A DNA stretch of 64,000 nucleotides from Nitrospira defluvii (GCA_011525625.1 WYAX01000015.1:62001-126000); one strand, 5' to 3'. Numbered from the stretch's first letter, positions 43,061-54,495 are shown. Notes: generated by a model not told the origin, from the sequence alone. A program made the numbers and translations.

Positions 43061-43397
43061 CGGTCTGTTCTCCCTCGGAGGAAAGGTCTGACGAGGTCCC
43101 CACACGGCGGGCGGCTTTGTCGAGGGCCTGACGCAGGCGCTCGAGATCCACCTCCGCTTCCTGCAGGGCCTTGGTCTTTCGTCGCAGCTCAATGCGCCCG
43201 CGGACCCAGGCGGGAAAGAGGAGGATGCCAGATACCAAGAGGCCGACACCGAACGCGGCCAAGATCGGTTTATAGATCAGGATGGAGGCGGAGCGTAGGC
43301 CAAAGAAATACCGTAGGGTGACTTCCTGTTCCTGATTCTGGAGCACAAACGACAGGGCGAGCAGTAGCAGCGTTCCCACCAGGATTAATCGGATCAA
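43053..43397 (-). CDS. LapA-domain (DUF1049) membrane protein
   Basis: 114 residues. Two hydrophobic segments (about 2-20 and 43-65) with N-Q-E-Q-E-V-T-L-R-Y between them, as in LapA/YciS proteins that bring lipopolysaccharide assembly factors together in E. coli. A cytosolic coiled coil (E-A-E-V-D-L-E-R-L-R-Q-A-L) follows. The role is not shown here. Overlaps both neighbours (tsaE by 4 bases, mutS by 8). Confidence 0.8.
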   Translation of the reverse strand: MIRLILVGTLLLLALSFVLQNQEQEVTLRYFFGLRSASILIYKPILAAFGVGLLVSGILLFPAWVRGRIELRRKTKALQEAEVDLERLRQALDKAARRVGTSSDLSSEGEQTDG

Positions 43398-44020
43398 TGC
43401 GAGGCCCTCCTTGGCCGGGATGATTGTACACGGGTTTGTCGAACCACTCTAGTGGGACGAGGCCGGGAAAGGCTGGTGCGGAGTTCGGTGAGGAGGCGGG
43501 CCGACGAAGGTCCGGTGGCTGTCAGGATGGCCTGTCGTGCAGCAGGCAGGCGGTGAGCCAGGCACACCTCCAGACGATCCGCAGGAAGCCCTTCTCTCCA
43601 TCGATCTGCCCATTCGATTGCGACAACCGTGTGTCCGTCTAAGTAGTCGCCGAGACCCGTGTCGTCAAGTTGGGAGGCAGTGAGCCGGTACAGATCGGTG
43701 TGGATCAGGGGAAGGCGGCCCCGGTATTCATGGATCAATGTGAAGGTTGGGCTGCTGACGGCAGCGGAGTCGGCGAGCAATCCGTCGGCCATGCCTCGAA
43801 CCAGCGAGGTCTTCCCCGTCCCCAGTTCGCCGAACAGTGCGATGACTTCTCCCCCACGAAGAAGGGCGCCCACACACTGTCCCAGGCGGTGTGTCTGTTG
43901 CGGAGTCCGAAGGACGAGGCGCCAGGGCTTGCCGACAGTTCGTGCTCCTTTGTGTGTCTCAGGAACAGAAGGGGTGGCTGGACGTCGCGGCTTAGGCTTG
44001 CCTGGTTGGTGCAAGGGCAT
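43394..44020 (-). CDS. tsaE: tRNA threonylcarbamoyladenosine biosynthesis ATPase
   Basis: 208 residues, longer than usual because of a basic roughly 35-residue lead that may not be translated (other starts lie further in). The Walker A is G-E-L-G-T-G-K-T-S, followed by S-S-P-T-F-T-L-I-H-E-Y and H-T-D-L-Y-R-L. It works with TsaB and TsaD to make t6A in tRNA. It overlaps nnr by 29 bases. Confidence 0.9.
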   Translation of the reverse strand: MPLHQPGKPKPRRPATPSVPETHKGARTVGKPWRLVLRTPQQTHRLGQCVGALLRGGEVIALFGELGTGKTSLVRGMADGLLADSAAVSSPTFTLIHEYRGRLPLIHTDLYRLTASQLDDTGLGDYLDGHTVVAIEWADRWREGLPADRLEVCLAHRLPAARQAILTATGPSSARLLTELRTSLSRPRPTRVVRQTRVQSSRPRRASH

Positions 44021-45548
44021 GGGGAATCTGCCGAATGAGATCGCGTGTGATCATGCCGGCCTGTCCTAATTGTTGCGCGGCCAAATCTCCGGCGAGGCCA
44101 TGAAAATAGGTGGCGGTGCAGGCGGCATCCCATGGAGAAAGGCCCTGAGCCAGCAATCCGCCGACCATGCCCGTTAGGACATCCCCGGTTCCAGCTGTGG
44201 CCATCCCGGGGTTGCCGGTCGGGCAGATGGCTGCCAGTCCATCCGGCCTGGCAATCACTGTCCTGGCCCCTTTGAGAATCACAAACACCCCTCGCTCACG
44301 CGCAAACCTGGTGGCGGTGCCGAGGCGGTCCTCATTCACGGACTGCGTGGTTGCCTCAGCTTCCAATCTGGCCATTTCGCCGGGGTGAGGGGTGATGATC
44401 GGCGGGCGCTTGCATTCCGTCAGGAGCGAGGCTTTTCCCGCGAGGGCGTTCAGTGCGTCGGCGTCCAGCACGCACGGTTTGTCGACGCGCTTGACGAATT
44501 CTTGCACGAGTTCGACGGTTTCCGGATGGGTGGTCATGCCCGGGCCGATGGCCACCGCATCCCTGGCACCCGCGAACGCCAACAGACGATCGAGGCCTGA
44601 CCGTGCGAAGGTCCGCGCCTTCGTATCCGGCATGGGAAGGGTCATGGCTTCCAACAATTTGGCTTCGAGGATGTCGTTGACGCTCGACGGCACGGCGGCG
44701 GTGACGAGCCCGGTCCCGATTCGAAGTGCCGCGAGGGCCGCCATGGCTGCTGCGCCTGTTTTGCCGACCGATCCCGCGATGATGCCGACATGGCCGTAGG
44801 TTCCCTTGTGCGAAGATGGACGGCGGACGGGAAGTGCCGTTCGCGCGGCGAGGTCGGTGAGGAGGAATAATCGGCTTCCGATGGCGTCGACAAAGGGTGC
44901 TGGAATACCAATATCGGCCATGCGGAGCTGGCCGGCGCATTCGATGCCGGCTCCGCAATACAGGCCCACTTTCGGCAATCCAAAGGTGACGGTCAGGTCT
45001 GCACGCACGGCCGCGCCCAGAATGGCGCCGCTATCGGCATGCAGGCCCGAGGGAAGATCGACTGCCACCGTCGGACGTGCGGCCGTGTTGATGGCCTCGA
45101 TGGCGTCACGGTACAGACCGGTGACGCCTGAGGAGAGTCCTGTGCCGAGAATCGCATCCACGACGAGGTCGCTTGCTCTCAGACGTTGCTCAAGGACCTG
45201 CGCGTCCGCAGGACGCGTCACGGCTGCCTGGCCGGCCGTCCGTTGAAACCGTTGATACATGGTCTTCGCGTCGCGACTGAGTTCGGAGGGCGAGGTGAGG
45301 AGCAATACCTGGACGTGCGCTTTTTTCCGCCGCAAAAGCCTGGCCACGACGAAGCCGTCTCCGCCGTTGTTGCCCTTTCCGCAGAGGATCGCGACCGATT
45401 TTCCAGCTATCGGTCCATATAGGGCTTCAAGCTGAGTCACGACACCGGCTCCGGCCCGCTCCATCAGGACCAGGGAGGGGACATGCGCTTGTGTGATCGT
45501 TCGATCATCGAGTCGGCGCATCTGTTCGGCGGTTACGATTGGTATCAT
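43992..45548 (-). CDS. nnr: Bifunctional NAD(P)H-hydrate epimerase/dehydratase
   Basis: 518 residues from the ATG at 45548, chosen because the family opens V-T-A-E-Q-M-R-R-L-D here; an upstream ATG at 45596 is possible. Residues 1-215 are the epimerase (G-K-G-N-N-G-G-D-G-F-V-V-A). Residues about 230-510 are the ADP-dependent dehydratase (D-A-D-A-L-N-A-L, T-G-D-V-L-T-G-M-V-G-G). It repairs damaged, hydrated NADH and NADPH. Confidence 0.93.
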   Translation of the reverse strand: MIPIVTAEQMRRLDDRTITQAHVPSLVLMERAGAGVVTQLEALYGPIAGKSVAILCGKGNNGGDGFVVARLLRRKKAHVQVLLLTSPSELSRDAKTMYQRFQRTAGQAAVTRPADAQVLEQRLRASDLVVDAILGTGLSSGVTGLYRDAIEAINTAARPTVAVDLPSGLHADSGAILGAAVRADLTVTFGLPKVGLYCGAGIECAGQLRMADIGIPAPFVDAIGSRLFLLTDLAARTALPVRRPSSHKGTYGHVGIIAGSVGKTGAAAMAALAALRIGTGLVTAAVPSSVNDILEAKLLEAMTLPMPDTKARTFARSGLDRLLAFAGARDAVAIGPGMTTHPETVELVQEFVKRVDKPCVLDADALNALAGKASLLTECKRPPIITPHPGEMARLEAEATTQSVNEDRLGTATRFARERGVFVILKGARTVIARPDGLAAICPTGNPGMATAGTGDVLTGMVGGLLAQGLSPWDAACTATYFHGLAGDLAAQQLGQAGMITRDLIRQIPHALAPTRQA

Positions 45549-45614
45549 GGTGCCACGAGGTGTTCCAGCCTGGGGCAGGCGGCGGCGGGGGATCATGGTC
45601 GCCGTTCCGACTGC

Positions 45615-46328
45615 TTAGTTCACCAGTTCCTTCATTTCGCGGACGGCTTGAACGAGCCCGACCATCACGGATCGGGCGATGATGCTGTGGCCGATATTGA
45701 ATTCAACGATCTCCGGCAGTTTGGCCAGTCGTTTGACGTTTTTGTAGGTCAGGCCATGGCCGGCATTAACCCCGAGCCCGAGTTTGTAGGCCAGTTTGGC
45801 CGCTTGGGTGATAGCCTCGAATTCCTCATCCTCTTCCTTGGACCGCTTGGCATTGGCGTATCGGCCGGTGTGGAGTTCGACGTAGGCCGCGCCGATTTTG
45901 TGGGCGGCTTTGATTTGATCGAGAGTCGGTTCAACGAAGAGGCTGGTGGGAATACCGCCATCTCGAAGCAGATCGACGATCTTCTGAATGCGTTCGCGAT
46001 GGTTGACGAGATCCAGGCCTCCCTCGGTGGTGAGTTCCTGCCGGCGTTCGGGAACCAGCGTGACGAGGTCGGGCTTCACGCTCAGCGCGATCTTCGCCAT
46101 GGCGTCATCGGCAGCCATTTCTAAGTCCAATTTCGTACGGACGATCTCCCGCAACAGGGTGAGGTCGCGGTCTTGAATGTGCCGACGATCTTCACGCAGG
46201 TGCACCACCAGGCCGTCTGCGCCGGCCAATTCGACGAGAATGGCGGCGGTCAGGGGATCGGGGTCTGCTCCTCCACGTGCCTGTCGCAGTGTCGCTACGT
46301 GATCGATATTGACGCCCAATCGAGCCAT
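45615..46328 (-). CDS. pdxJ: Pyridoxine 5'-phosphate synthase
   Basis: 237 residues. [17 protein letters not shown] opens it; H-L-R-E-D-R-R-H-I and E-F-N-I-G-H-S-I-I mark the TIM-barrel active site. It condenses amino-acetone phosphate with deoxyxylulose phosphate to give pyridoxine phosphate, the precursor of PLP. It starts the pdxJ-nnr-tsaE-lapA-mutS order. An acpS gene, often between pdxJ and nnr, is absent here. Confidence 0.96.
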   Translation of the reverse strand: MARLGVNIDHVATLRQARGGADPDPLTAAILVELAGADGLVVHLREDRRHIQDRDLTLLREIVRTKLDLEMAADDAMAKIALSVKPDLVTLVPERRQELTTEGGLDLVNHRERIQKIVDLLRDGGIPTSLFVEPTLDQIKAAHKIGAAYVELHTGRYANAKRSKEEDEEFEAITQAAKLAYKLGLGVNAGHGLTYKNVKRLAKLPEIVEFNIGHSIIARSVMVGLVQAVREMKELVN

Positions 46329-46631
46329 GATGCCTCCGCAATTACCATGAATGATGCAGGAGAAAGATTTCGGAACTGGTCGAAATTCATAGACAATTCT
46401 GTTGTCGGTGAGGCATTATTAACAGAAGAAGGTGGGGCGGAGCAAGGCGGCCATGCTTGAGGGAATCCTGCCCGCTTGACGGTATGTCGCCGTCGGGTGC
46501 TGCTCTGCAACTCCCCAGAATTGTAGTGAAATTGACTCGTTTTGAGGCCTCCATTAAAATACGCCCCTTTCAGAGGCATGGCGATCGAACCAGTTCAGCA
46601 GAGGACCCGCCTGTAGGAGCCTGACAACGAC
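46329..46631. other. Divergent intergenic region pdxJ / aminotransferase
   Basis: 303 bases. It holds the alaC-side promoter noted separately. No gene, T-box or leader peptide with a regulatory codon run was seen. Confidence 0.45.
46532..46560 (+). promoter_or_regulatory. Promoter for the threonine/lysine gene unit
   Basis: TTGACT (46532-46537), 17 bases, TAAAAT (46555-46560). The implied start is near 46567, about 65 bases before the ATG. Confidence 0.7.
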
Positions 46632-47828
46632 ATGTCGATCAGCGACGGTTTTTACCGCATCAAACGACTTCCTCCGTACGTATTTGCCCAAGTACAAACC
46701 CTGAAACTTGAGGCGCGTCAACGGGGAGAAGATATTATCGACTTCGGGATGGGCAATCCGGATCAGCCCACCCCGCCTCATATCGTCGACAAACTGATTG
46801 AAGCGTCCAAGAAGGCCAAGAATCATCGGTATTCGGCCTCGCGCGGCATCACCAAGCTGCGCCATGCGATTACCGGTTGGTATAAGCGCAACTATGATGT
46901 GGACTTGGATCCCGAGACCGAGGCGATCGTCACGATCGGCTCGAAGGAAGGGATCGCGCACCTGGCATTGGCCACCATTGGGCCGGGCGATGTCGTGCTT
47001 ACGCCGACGCCGACGTATCCCATTCATATGTACAGTTTCATTATTGCAGGCGGTGAAGTGCGCGGGATTGAGCTGCGTCAGGATAGCGATTTTTTCGACG
47101 ATTTGCTGCGGGTCTATCGACAGACCTTACCGCGTCCGCGCATTTTGGTCATCAATTTCCCGCACAATCCCACGACCGCCGTGGTCGATCTCGAGTTTTT
47201 TAAAAAAATCGTCGCGTTTGCCAAAGAGCACGATGTCATTGTGATTCACGATCTGGCCTATGCGGATATCGCGTTCGACGGCTATAAAGCGCCGAGTTTT
47301 CTTCAAGTGCCGGAGGCAAAGGATGTGGGCGTCGAGTTTTACACACTCTCGAAGGCTTACAACATGCCGGGCTGGCGAGTCGGCTTTTGTGTGGGGAACC
47401 GTGAAGTGGTGGGCGCGCTCGCGAAACTGAAGAGCTACCTCGACTACGGTATTTTTCAGCCGATTCAAATCGCCAGTACCGTCGCCTTGAATGGACCGCA
47501 GGACTGCGTGAAAGAAGTCGTGCAGCGGTATCAAAACCGTCGGAATGTCTTGGTGAATGGGCTGAACCGCATCGGTTGGCCGGTGGCGCTGCCCCGAGCC
47601 ACGATGTTCGTCTGGGCCCGTATTCCGGATCCGTTCCGCCACATGGGGTCGCTGGAGTTTTCAAAGTTGTTGTTGCGGGAAGCGAAAGTTGCGGTATCGC
47701 CTGGCATCGGATTCGGAGAGGGTGGAGATGAATTCGTGCGGTTCGCGTTGGTAGAAAACGAGCATCGTACACGCCAGGCCCTTCGCGGTATTCGGAAAGT
47801 GTTGAACGTGGATGATCAGGAGCCATGA
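46632..47828 (+). CDS. Class I/II aminotransferase, AlaC-like
   Basis: 398 residues. [20 protein letters not shown] and the PLP lysine K241 in [13 protein letters not shown] are present. The closest match I can name is AlaC, the glutamate-pyruvate aminotransferase group; aspartate or LL-diaminopimelate activity cannot be excluded, and the location beside hom and lysC would suit them. It overlaps hom by ATGA. Confidence 0.85.
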   Translation: MSISDGFYRIKRLPPYVFAQVQTLKLEARQRGEDIIDFGMGNPDQPTPPHIVDKLIEASKKAKNHRYSASRGITKLRHAITGWYKRNYDVDLDPETEAIVTIGSKEGIAHLALATIGPGDVVLTPTPTYPIHMYSFIIAGGEVRGIELRQDSDFFDDLLRVYRQTLPRPRILVINFPHNPTTAVVDLEFFKKIVAFAKEHDVIVIHDLAYADIAFDGYKAPSFLQVPEAKDVGVEFYTLSKAYNMPGWRVGFCVGNREVVGALAKLKSYLDYGIFQPIQIASTVALNGPQDCVKEVVQRYQNRRNVLVNGLNRIGWPVALPRATMFVWARIPDPFRHMGSLEFSKLLLREAKVAVSPGIGFGEGGDEFVRFALVENEHRTRQALRGIRKVLNVDDQEP

Positions 47829-49138
47829 AGACTGAGATCGGAGTAGGGGTGATCGGCTTCGGCACCGTCGGGACCGGCGTGGCTCGAGTGCTGACTGAGA
47901 ATGCGGAGCTGATCCGCCGGCGCGTGGGCGTGCCGATCAAGTTAGTTCGCATTGCGGACTTGGATATTACGCGTGACCGGGGCATTGCGATCCCGCCGGG
48001 CGTGTTGACCACGGACATCCAGCAGGTGCTCACGGACCCGCGTGTGGACATCGTCATCGAGTTGATGGGTGGATATGACGTGGCGAAACGCGTCATCTTG
48101 GATGCGGTGCAGCGGGGAAAGCATGTGGTGACGGCGAATAAGGCGCTGCTGGCCGTGCATGGGGAAGAGATTTTTGCCGCCGCATCCCGTCAAGGCATCG
48201 ATCTTGGATTTGAAGCGAGTGTCGGGGGCGGCATCCCGGTGATCCGCGCGTTGACCGAAGGGCTGGCCGCGAACAACATTCAGTCGATCTACGGCATTAT
48301 CAACGGCACCTCAAATTACATTCTGAGCCGGATGACCAGTGAGGGGCAGCGATTCGATGTGGTGCTGGAGGAGGCAAAACGGGCCGGTTATGCCGAAGCC
48401 GATCCCACCTTCGATGTGGCTGGGATTGATTCGGCGCACAAGCTGACGATCATGGTCAGCCTGGCGTACGGCACCCCCGTCAATTTCAAGGAAATCTACA
48501 CGGAGGGAATCACCGCGCTCACGCCCCTCGATATTGCATACGCCAAAGAATTCGGGTTCACCATTAAGTTGCTGGCGATCGCCAAGTTTTCTGATGGAGA
48601 AATTGAAGCGCGCGTGCATCCCACTATGGTGCCGGCTGCTTCGCAGATTGCGAAAGTAGATGGGGTCTACAATGCGATTCAGTTGGTTGGTGATGCCGTC
48701 GAAGACGTGGTGCTGTACGGGCGTGGCGCGGGATCGATGCCGACCGGCAGCGCGGTCGTGAGCGATGTCATGTCTATCGCGCGCGACATCTTGAAGAATG
48801 CGACAGGACGTGTGCCGCCGGCTTCATATCAGCCGGACCAACGCTGGCCATTGCGGATGCGACCGATGGAGGAAATCACCTCGCTGTATTACATCCGTTT
48901 CATGGTTCTGGACCGGCCGGGCGTGCTGTCCAAGATTGCCGGGGTGTTGGGGCATTATGGGATCAGCATTTCCTCCGTATTGCAGCAGGGACGCAAGGAA
49001 GGGCAGACTGTGCCCGTTGTCATCATGACGCACATGGCCAAAGAGCGAGATATTCAGAGCGCGCTTCGCGAAATCAACCCGATGCCGTACATCTCCGAGC
49101 CGACGATGCTGATTCGCGTGGAGGGGCGTGACGAATGA
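47825..49138 (+). CDS. hom: Homoserine dehydrogenase
   Basis: 437 residues. NAD(P) loop [11 protein letters not shown] near the start, catalytic-domain [11 protein letters not shown] and [15 protein letters not shown], then a C-terminal ACT domain (about 355-430). It reduces aspartate semialdehyde to homoserine; the ACT domain suggests threonine feedback. Confidence 0.96.
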   Translation: MKTEIGVGVIGFGTVGTGVARVLTENAELIRRRVGVPIKLVRIADLDITRDRGIAIPPGVLTTDIQQVLTDPRVDIVIELMGGYDVAKRVILDAVQRGKHVVTANKALLAVHGEEIFAAASRQGIDLGFEASVGGGIPVIRALTEGLAANNIQSIYGIINGTSNYILSRMTSEGQRFDVVLEEAKRAGYAEADPTFDVAGIDSAHKLTIMVSLAYGTPVNFKEIYTEGITALTPLDIAYAKEFGFTIKLLAIAKFSDGEIEARVHPTMVPAASQIAKVDGVYNAIQLVGDAVEDVVLYGRGAGSMPTGSAVVSDVMSIARDILKNATGRVPPASYQPDQRWPLRMRPMEEITSLYYIRFMVLDRPGVLSKIAGVLGHYGISISSVLQQGRKEGQTVPVVIMTHMAKERDIQSALREINPMPYISEPTMLIRVEGRDE

Positions 49139-49184
49139 TGCGCATTCCCGCTATGGTCAGAGGTTGGGTGGGTAGGTGGTGGGT

Positions 49185-50243
49185 ATGAGCCGCTGGCGTG
49201 GCATTATCGAAGAGTATCGGAAGTTTCTGCCGGTGACGACTCAGACGCCGGTGATCACGTTGGGGGAGGGGAATACCCCGCTCATCCGCGCGGCGCGGTT
49301 GGCCCAAAAGATCGCTCCGGGAGTGGATCTGTATTTGAAGTACGAAGGGATGAATCCGACGGGATCATTCAAAGATCGTGGCATGACCATGGCTATTTCA
49401 AAAGCCGTTGAAGCCGGTGCCCGGGCGGTGATTTGTGCCTCCACGGGCAACACCTCCGCGTCCGCTGCCGCCTATGGCGCCCGGGCGGGTATCGCCGTGT
49501 ATGTACTTATCCCAGCTGGGAAAATCGCGCTGGGGAAGTTGTCGCAGGCCATGATGCACCAGGCCACCGTCATTCAGGTTGAGGGAAACTTTGACCAGGC
49601 CTTGACGATCGTGAAAGAGCTTTCGGCCACTTATCCCGTAGAGTTGGTGAACTCGCTTAACCCCTTCCGGATCGAGGGACAAAAAACAGCGGCCATGGAG
49701 ATTTGCGACGACCTCGGTGATGCCCCGACGGTCCATGTACTTCCTGTGGGGAATGCGGGTAATATCACCGCCTATTGGAGCGGGTATCGTGAATATCGGG
49801 CTGCCAACCAAACGACGCGGTTGCCTCGCATGATGGGATTTCAAGCTGCAGGGGCTGCGCCGATCGTGCTGGGTCATGTGGTTGACGCGCCGCAGACCGT
49901 GGCCACGGCCATCCGAATCGGCAATCCTGCCAGTTGGCAATCGGCGTTGACCGCAGTAAAGGAATCCTCCGGCGCCATCGATATGGTGACCGACGAAGAA
50001 ATTTTGCACGCCTACGCCCTAGTGGCTCGTGAAGAAGGCGTGTTTTGCGAGCCGGCTTCTGCGACCTCGGTCGCCGGAGTGATTAAGTTGAGTCGGGCCG
50101 GGCAATTGCAAGAAGGTACGACGATCGTCTGTACGCTGACCGGACACGGTTTGAAAGATGCCGACACGGCGATTGGCATTTCACGTCAGCCTCAAACGGT
50201 GAAAGCAACCCGCGATGATGTGGCCCGCCTCCTTCATGTCTGA
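49185..50243 (+). CDS. thrC: Threonine synthase
   Basis: 352 residues from the ATG at 49185, with a GTG three codons upstream also possible. Short, fold-type II PLP form: K63 in [11 protein letters not shown], and [10 protein letters not shown] as the phosphate loop. It converts O-phosphohomoserine to threonine and so needs a homoserine kinase; no thrB is in the window (see the next gene). Confidence 0.95.
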   Translation: MSRWRGIIEEYRKFLPVTTQTPVITLGEGNTPLIRAARLAQKIAPGVDLYLKYEGMNPTGSFKDRGMTMAISKAVEAGARAVICASTGNTSASAAAYGARAGIAVYVLIPAGKIALGKLSQAMMHQATVIQVEGNFDQALTIVKELSATYPVELVNSLNPFRIEGQKTAAMEICDDLGDAPTVHVLPVGNAGNITAYWSGYREYRAANQTTRLPRMMGFQAAGAAPIVLGHVVDAPQTVATAIRIGNPASWQSALTAVKESSGAIDMVTDEEILHAYALVAREEGVFCEPASATSVAGVIKLSRAGQLQEGTTIVCTLTGHGLKDADTAIGISRQPQTVKATRDDVARLLHV

Positions 50244-50261
50244 TTACCTCAGGAACATTGC

Positions 50262-51512
50262 ATGAAATATTTGATCCTGCATGCCGACGGGATGGCTGAC
50301 CTTGCCTGTGCGGAGCTTGGTGGCAACACGCCGCTCCAGGCGGCTTCAACCCCATTCCTTGACCAGATTGCCCAACGTGGAGAGGTGGGGTTGCTGAGCC
50401 TGCCGTCAGACGCGGGTTCTGCGGGCAGCGATGTCACGAGCGTCGCGGTATTAGGTTATGACCCGAAAAAGTACTATCCGGGCCCTGGCCCGTTGGAAGC
50501 TGCCGGATTAGGCGTGACGGTCGGTGAGCAAGATGTGGTGTTCCGGTGCACCATGGTGACGGTGCGTGGCGAGTCCTCGACCGGTGGTAAGGATCGCGCC
50601 GCTGACATCAAGAAGTTAGGGCTGCATGTTGTGATGGAGGATGCCACGGCGGGCCTCATCGATACGGAGCAGGCTCGGGAATTGCTGGATGCAGTCAACG
50701 AACAGCTTGGGTCGGAGAACATTCAATTTTACCCGGGGGCCGGTCATCGGCATCTCATGGTCTGGGTGGGGGGGAAATCCCGCGCAGTGTGTGTGGATCC
50801 ACAAGAATTGGTCGGTCGATCGATTGCCGAGGCATTGCCGAACGGTGATGGCGCCGATGTCTTGCGAAAGATTATGGACGCATCGTTTGTGATCTTGCGC
50901 GACCATCCGGTGAATGAAGAGCGCGAGGCGGATGGGCTCAAGCCAGCCAATTGTCTCTGGCTGTGGGGGCAGGGCCGTGCCCCTCTCTGGCCGCCCCTGC
51001 CGGAACGGTATCAAGTTTCTGGGGTCGTGATCTCGCCGAGCGACGTGCATCGTGGCGTCGGGTTGTGCGCGGGATTGGATGCCGCAGAGCTGTCTATTGA
51101 CGGTGGTGAGGAAGCGGAGAAGCTTTCCGCTTGTGTCACTGCGGTCACACAAGAGTTGGCCAAGCGTGATTTTGTCTATCTTCATGCCGGTTTGTCCGAT
51201 GACGTGCTGCATGCGACCAATGTTCAGGACAAGGTGCGGGCGATCGAACGTTTCGATACCCAGGTTGTGGGGCCGGTCCTTGCGGCGTTGGCCAAGTATC
51301 CGTCTCATCGATTGCTGATTGTCTGTGATCCGGGTTTGTCACGGGGGCACGGAGCTGCGGCTCCACCGATCCTCTATGCGCTTTGTGATAGTGCTGCCGC
51401 GCCACAGTCTGGCTCGACGACACGGTTCCACGAGCAGGACAAGACTATTGCCGCAAGCGCGCCGCGCGATGCCACCAAACTCATGATCCGATTGTTCCCG
51501 CGAGGAGCCTAG
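50262..51512 (+). CDS. ApgM-like enzyme, probable homoserine kinase
   Basis: 416 residues. It has the archaeal-type cofactor-independent phosphoglycerate mutase fold of the alkaline phosphatase superfamily: H-A-D9-G metal motif, G-S56[12 protein letters not shown] with the nucleophilic serine, a long insert domain, and [10 protein letters not shown] with the second metal set. Within this family a branch has been proposed as a homoserine kinase because it sits in threonine operons that lack thrB. Here it lies directly between thrC and lysC, matching that. A plain mutase is still possible. Confidence 0.85.
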   Translation: MKYLILHADGMADLACAELGGNTPLQAASTPFLDQIAQRGEVGLLSLPSDAGSAGSDVTSVAVLGYDPKKYYPGPGPLEAAGLGVTVGEQDVVFRCTMVTVRGESSTGGKDRAADIKKLGLHVVMEDATAGLIDTEQARELLDAVNEQLGSENIQFYPGAGHRHLMVWVGGKSRAVCVDPQELVGRSIAEALPNGDGADVLRKIMDASFVILRDHPVNEEREADGLKPANCLWLWGQGRAPLWPPLPERYQVSGVVISPSDVHRGVGLCAGLDAAELSIDGGEEAEKLSACVTAVTQELAKRDFVYLHAGLSDDVLHATNVQDKVRAIERFDTQVVGPVLAALAKYPSHRLLIVCDPGLSRGHGAAAPPILYALCDSAAAPQSGSTTRFHEQDKTIAASAPRDATKLMIRLFPRGA

Positions 51513-51516
51513 ACCT

Positions 51517-52752
51517 GTGGCACTCATCGTTCAAAAGTATGGCGGGACGTCGGTCGGCAACGTCGAACGGATTCATCGTGTGGCCGAGCGCGTCGAACGG
51601 GCCCGTAAAGAGGGCCACCACGTCGTCGTCGTGCTGTCGGCGATGAGTGGGGAGACAGATCGGCTGCTCAAATTGGCGCATGAGATGACGAGTGCGCCGG
51701 ATGAGCGTGAATTGGACATGCTGCTTTCAACAGGGGAGCGGGTGACCATTGCACTCCTGGCGATGGAACTTCGTGGGCGTGGTGTCCATGCGCAGTCCTT
51801 CACGGGTCGGCAGGTCGGCATTCACACCGATAGCGCCCATACCAAAGCCCGAATCTCTCGCGTCTCGGCCGACCGCATCAAGGCAGCCCTCTCGCAAGGG
51901 GTCGTTCCGGTTGTGGCCGGGTTCCAGGGGATCAATGCCAGTTCGGATGTTACGACGTTGGGGCGGGGCGGGTCAGATTTGACCGCCGTCGCCTTGGCCG
52001 CTGCGCTCAAGGCCGACCGCTGTATTATCTATACGGATGTGGATGGGGTGTATACCGCTGATCCGAACATCGTGCCGGCTGCGCGTCGTCTCGACAAGAT
52101 TTCTTATGAGGAAATGCTGGAGATGGCCAGTCTTGGGGCGAAAGTTCTCCAGAGTCGCTCGGTCGAGTTTGCGGCCAAATATTCCGTTCCAGTGGAAGTC
52201 AATTCAAGCTTCAAGGAAGGAAAGGGAACGCTCGTGACACGTGAAGATGCCGATATGGAAGGGGTCATGGTGTCGGGAGTGACGGGAGACCGCAATCAGG
52301 CGAAGATTACGATTGTCGGGGTTCCGGATCGCCCGGGAATTGCCGCGCGTGTGTTCGGGGCCGTCGCGAACGCCAATATCGTCGTCGATATGATCATTCA
52401 GAACGTCAGTCAGGCCTCTATGACCGACATTTCGTTTACGGTGCCGAAGTCGGATCTGCGCAAGGCTGTGGATCTTGTCCAGCTCCTCTCGCAGGAGATT
52501 GGTGCACGGTCGGTGGCGGTGACGGAATCGATCGCCAAGGTGTCCCTCATCGGCGTGGGCATGCGCTCGCATTCCGGCGTGGCGGCCAAAATGTTCGAGG
52601 TGTTGTCGCGCGAAGGGGTCAACATTATGATGATCAGCACATCCGAAATCAAAATCTCCTGCGTCATCGAGGAAAAGTATTTAGAGTTGGCGATGCGCAC
52701 GCTCCACACGGCATTCGGCCTGGATCGTGTGTCGGCGTCCGCCTTGGGCTGA
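51517..52752 (+). CDS. lysC: Aspartate kinase
   Basis: 411 residues from a GTG. Catalytic opening [15 protein letters not shown] and [11 protein letters not shown]; two ACT domains in the last 140 residues ([28 protein letters not shown]). It phosphorylates aspartate, the first step to lysine, threonine and methionine, and is normally feedback-regulated. It starts 4 bases after the ApgM-like gene. Confidence 0.96.
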   Translation: MALIVQKYGGTSVGNVERIHRVAERVERARKEGHHVVVVLSAMSGETDRLLKLAHEMTSAPDERELDMLLSTGERVTIALLAMELRGRGVHAQSFTGRQVGIHTDSAHTKARISRVSADRIKAALSQGVVPVVAGFQGINASSDVTTLGRGGSDLTAVALAAALKADRCIIYTDVDGVYTADPNIVPAARRLDKISYEEMLEMASLGAKVLQSRSVEFAAKYSVPVEVNSSFKEGKGTLVTREDADMEGVMVSGVTGDRNQAKITIVGVPDRPGIAARVFGAVANANIVVDMIIQNVSQASMTDISFTVPKSDLRKAVDLVQLLSQEIGARSVAVTESIAKVSLIGVGMRSHSGVAAKMFEVLSREGVNIMMISTSEIKISCVIEEKYLELAMRTLHTAFGLDRVSASALG

Positions 52753-52818
52753 TGGTTCGCCAGCATCCGTGGCCTGAACCCTCGACAGATCCTGTCCGCC
52801 CTTGTTACCCTCTAAGTT

Positions 52819-54462
52819 ATGAAACGTAAAACCACACTCGCCCGCCGCCCTCGAGTTGCGGAACCTGTTTCAGTGCGGAGTCTCGCTGCCGCACAGGCGT
52901 CGGCGCTGGAAATTTACGATACCACGTTGCGAGACGGCGCCCAGGCGGAAGACGTGAGTTTTTCTGTCGAGGATAAGCTCCGTGTGGCGCAACAGCTCGA
53001 CGCACTCGGGGTGCATTTTATCGAGGGTGGATGGCCAGGGGCGAATCCCAAAGATATTGAGTTTTTTCGAAAAGTTAAAACTGTTCCGCTTCATCATGCG
53101 ACCGTTGTGGCGTTCGGCTCGACGCGGAAGGCCAGCAATTCTGTCCGTAAAGACAAGAATCTTCAAGCGCTGGTCGATTCAGGTACGCCGACCATTACCC
53201 TCTTTGGAAAGAGCTGGTCGTTTCAAGTGACGGACGCGCTAGGCATTGCCCTCGCGAAGAACCTCGAGCTCATTGAAGATTCCATTCACTATTTGCGTTC
53301 AAAACATCGGCGGGTATTTTATGACGCCGAGCATTTTTTCGACGGCTACAAAGCCAATCCCGACTATGCACTCCAAACCATCCGACGGGCGATCGCCGGC
53401 GGGGCCGAGCGCGTGATCCTGTGCGATACGAACGGCGGCACCATGCCCTGGGAGATTCGCGAGATTTGCCGGGTGGTGAAACAGGAGTGCCCCGTGCCGT
53501 TAGGCATCCACGCACACAATGACAGCGAGATGGCGGTCGCCAACTCGTTGGTGGCGGTGGAGTCGGGAATCATACAGGTCCAAGGCACCATCAACGGGAT
53601 CGGCGAGCGCTGTGGTAACGCAAATTTGTGCTCCATCATTCCAAACTTGCAGTTGAAGATGCAGCGGCCGGCGCTAGGGGAGAAGCTAGCCCATTTGAAG
53701 GATGTGTCGGGATTTGTGACGGAGATCGCTAATCTCATGCCGAATAAGCGACAGCCCTATGTCGGGGATGCCGCCTTTGCGCATAAGGGGGGCGTGCATA
53801 TTCATGCTGTTCTTAAGAACGCGGCCACCTATGAACACATCGATCCCGCGGTCGTCGGTAACCGTCGCCGGATCCTCGTCTCAGACTACGCGGGCCGTAG
53901 CGGGCTGTTGGAAAAGGTCGAGGCCTATGGCATTTCGTTGACCAAGAACCATGCGAAATTGCAGGAGTTGGTTGAGACGCTCAAAGAGCGGGAAAGTCAG
54001 GGCTATCAATTCGAAGGTGCGGAAGGGTCGTTCGAGTTGCTGATGCGGAAGGCGATGGGCAGTCATCGCTCGTCTTTTCAATTGTTGGGCTTTCGCGTGA
54101 TCGTCGAAAAAAAACAGGAACATGGGCTCCTGCTGTCGGAAGCGACGGTCATGGTCAAGGTCGGCGATGTGGTCGAACACACGGCCGCCGTGGGGGCTGG
54201 CCCGGTCAATGCGCTCGACCATGCGCTTCGTAAGGCGTTGGAGAAGTTTTATCCGCAGCTGCGTGAGGTGAAATTACTCGACTACAAAGTGCGAGTGTTG
54301 TCGGCGGAAAAAGGAACGGAATCGAAGGTGCGGGTATTGATCGAATCGGGAGATCACAAGGATAAGTGGGGCACAGTCGGGGTGTCAGAAAACATCATGG
54401 AAGCCAGCTGGCAGGCACTGGCCGACAGCATTGAGTACAAATTGTTACTCACCGACCGCTAG
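52819..54462 (+). CDS. cimA: (R)-citramalate synthase
   Basis: 547 residues. E-I-Y-D-T-T-L-R-D-G-A-Q-A-E-D-V is the HMG-CoA-lyase-like barrel opening, with I-H-A-H-N-D-S and H-I-H-A-V near the metal. The C-terminal LeuA-like regulatory domain (about 400-540) completes it. The D-G-A-Q-A-E form separates CimA from isopropylmalate synthase. It condenses pyruvate and acetyl-CoA, giving isoleucine without threonine deaminase. Confidence 0.94.
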   Translation: MKRKTTLARRPRVAEPVSVRSLAAAQASALEIYDTTLRDGAQAEDVSFSVEDKLRVAQQLDALGVHFIEGGWPGANPKDIEFFRKVKTVPLHHATVVAFGSTRKASNSVRKDKNLQALVDSGTPTITLFGKSWSFQVTDALGIALAKNLELIEDSIHYLRSKHRRVFYDAEHFFDGYKANPDYALQTIRRAIAGGAERVILCDTNGGTMPWEIREICRVVKQECPVPLGIHAHNDSEMAVANSLVAVESGIIQVQGTINGIGERCGNANLCSIIPNLQLKMQRPALGEKLAHLKDVSGFVTEIANLMPNKRQPYVGDAAFAHKGGVHIHAVLKNAATYEHIDPAVVGNRRRILVSDYAGRSGLLEKVEAYGISLTKNHAKLQELVETLKERESQGYQFEGAEGSFELLMRKAMGSHRSSFQLLGFRVIVEKKQEHGLLLSEATVMVKVGDVVEHTAAVGAGPVNALDHALRKALEKFYPQLREVKLLDYKVRVLSAEKGTESKVRVLIESGDHKDKWGTVGVSENIMEASWQALADSIEYKLLLTDR

Positions 54463-54495
54463 CGCTGTTTTCCCTCCATTCGGCACATATAATCC

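Noticed and set aside
40409-43249. Longer MutS start at 43249
   Set aside because: The extra 63 residues overlap the lapA-like gene in another frame and look non-coding; the start at 43060 fits the family.
46329-46631. Possible threonine/lysine riboswitch or attenuator
   Set aside because: No run of regulatory codons, no lysine-riboswitch-like arms and no terminator stem with T run were seen.
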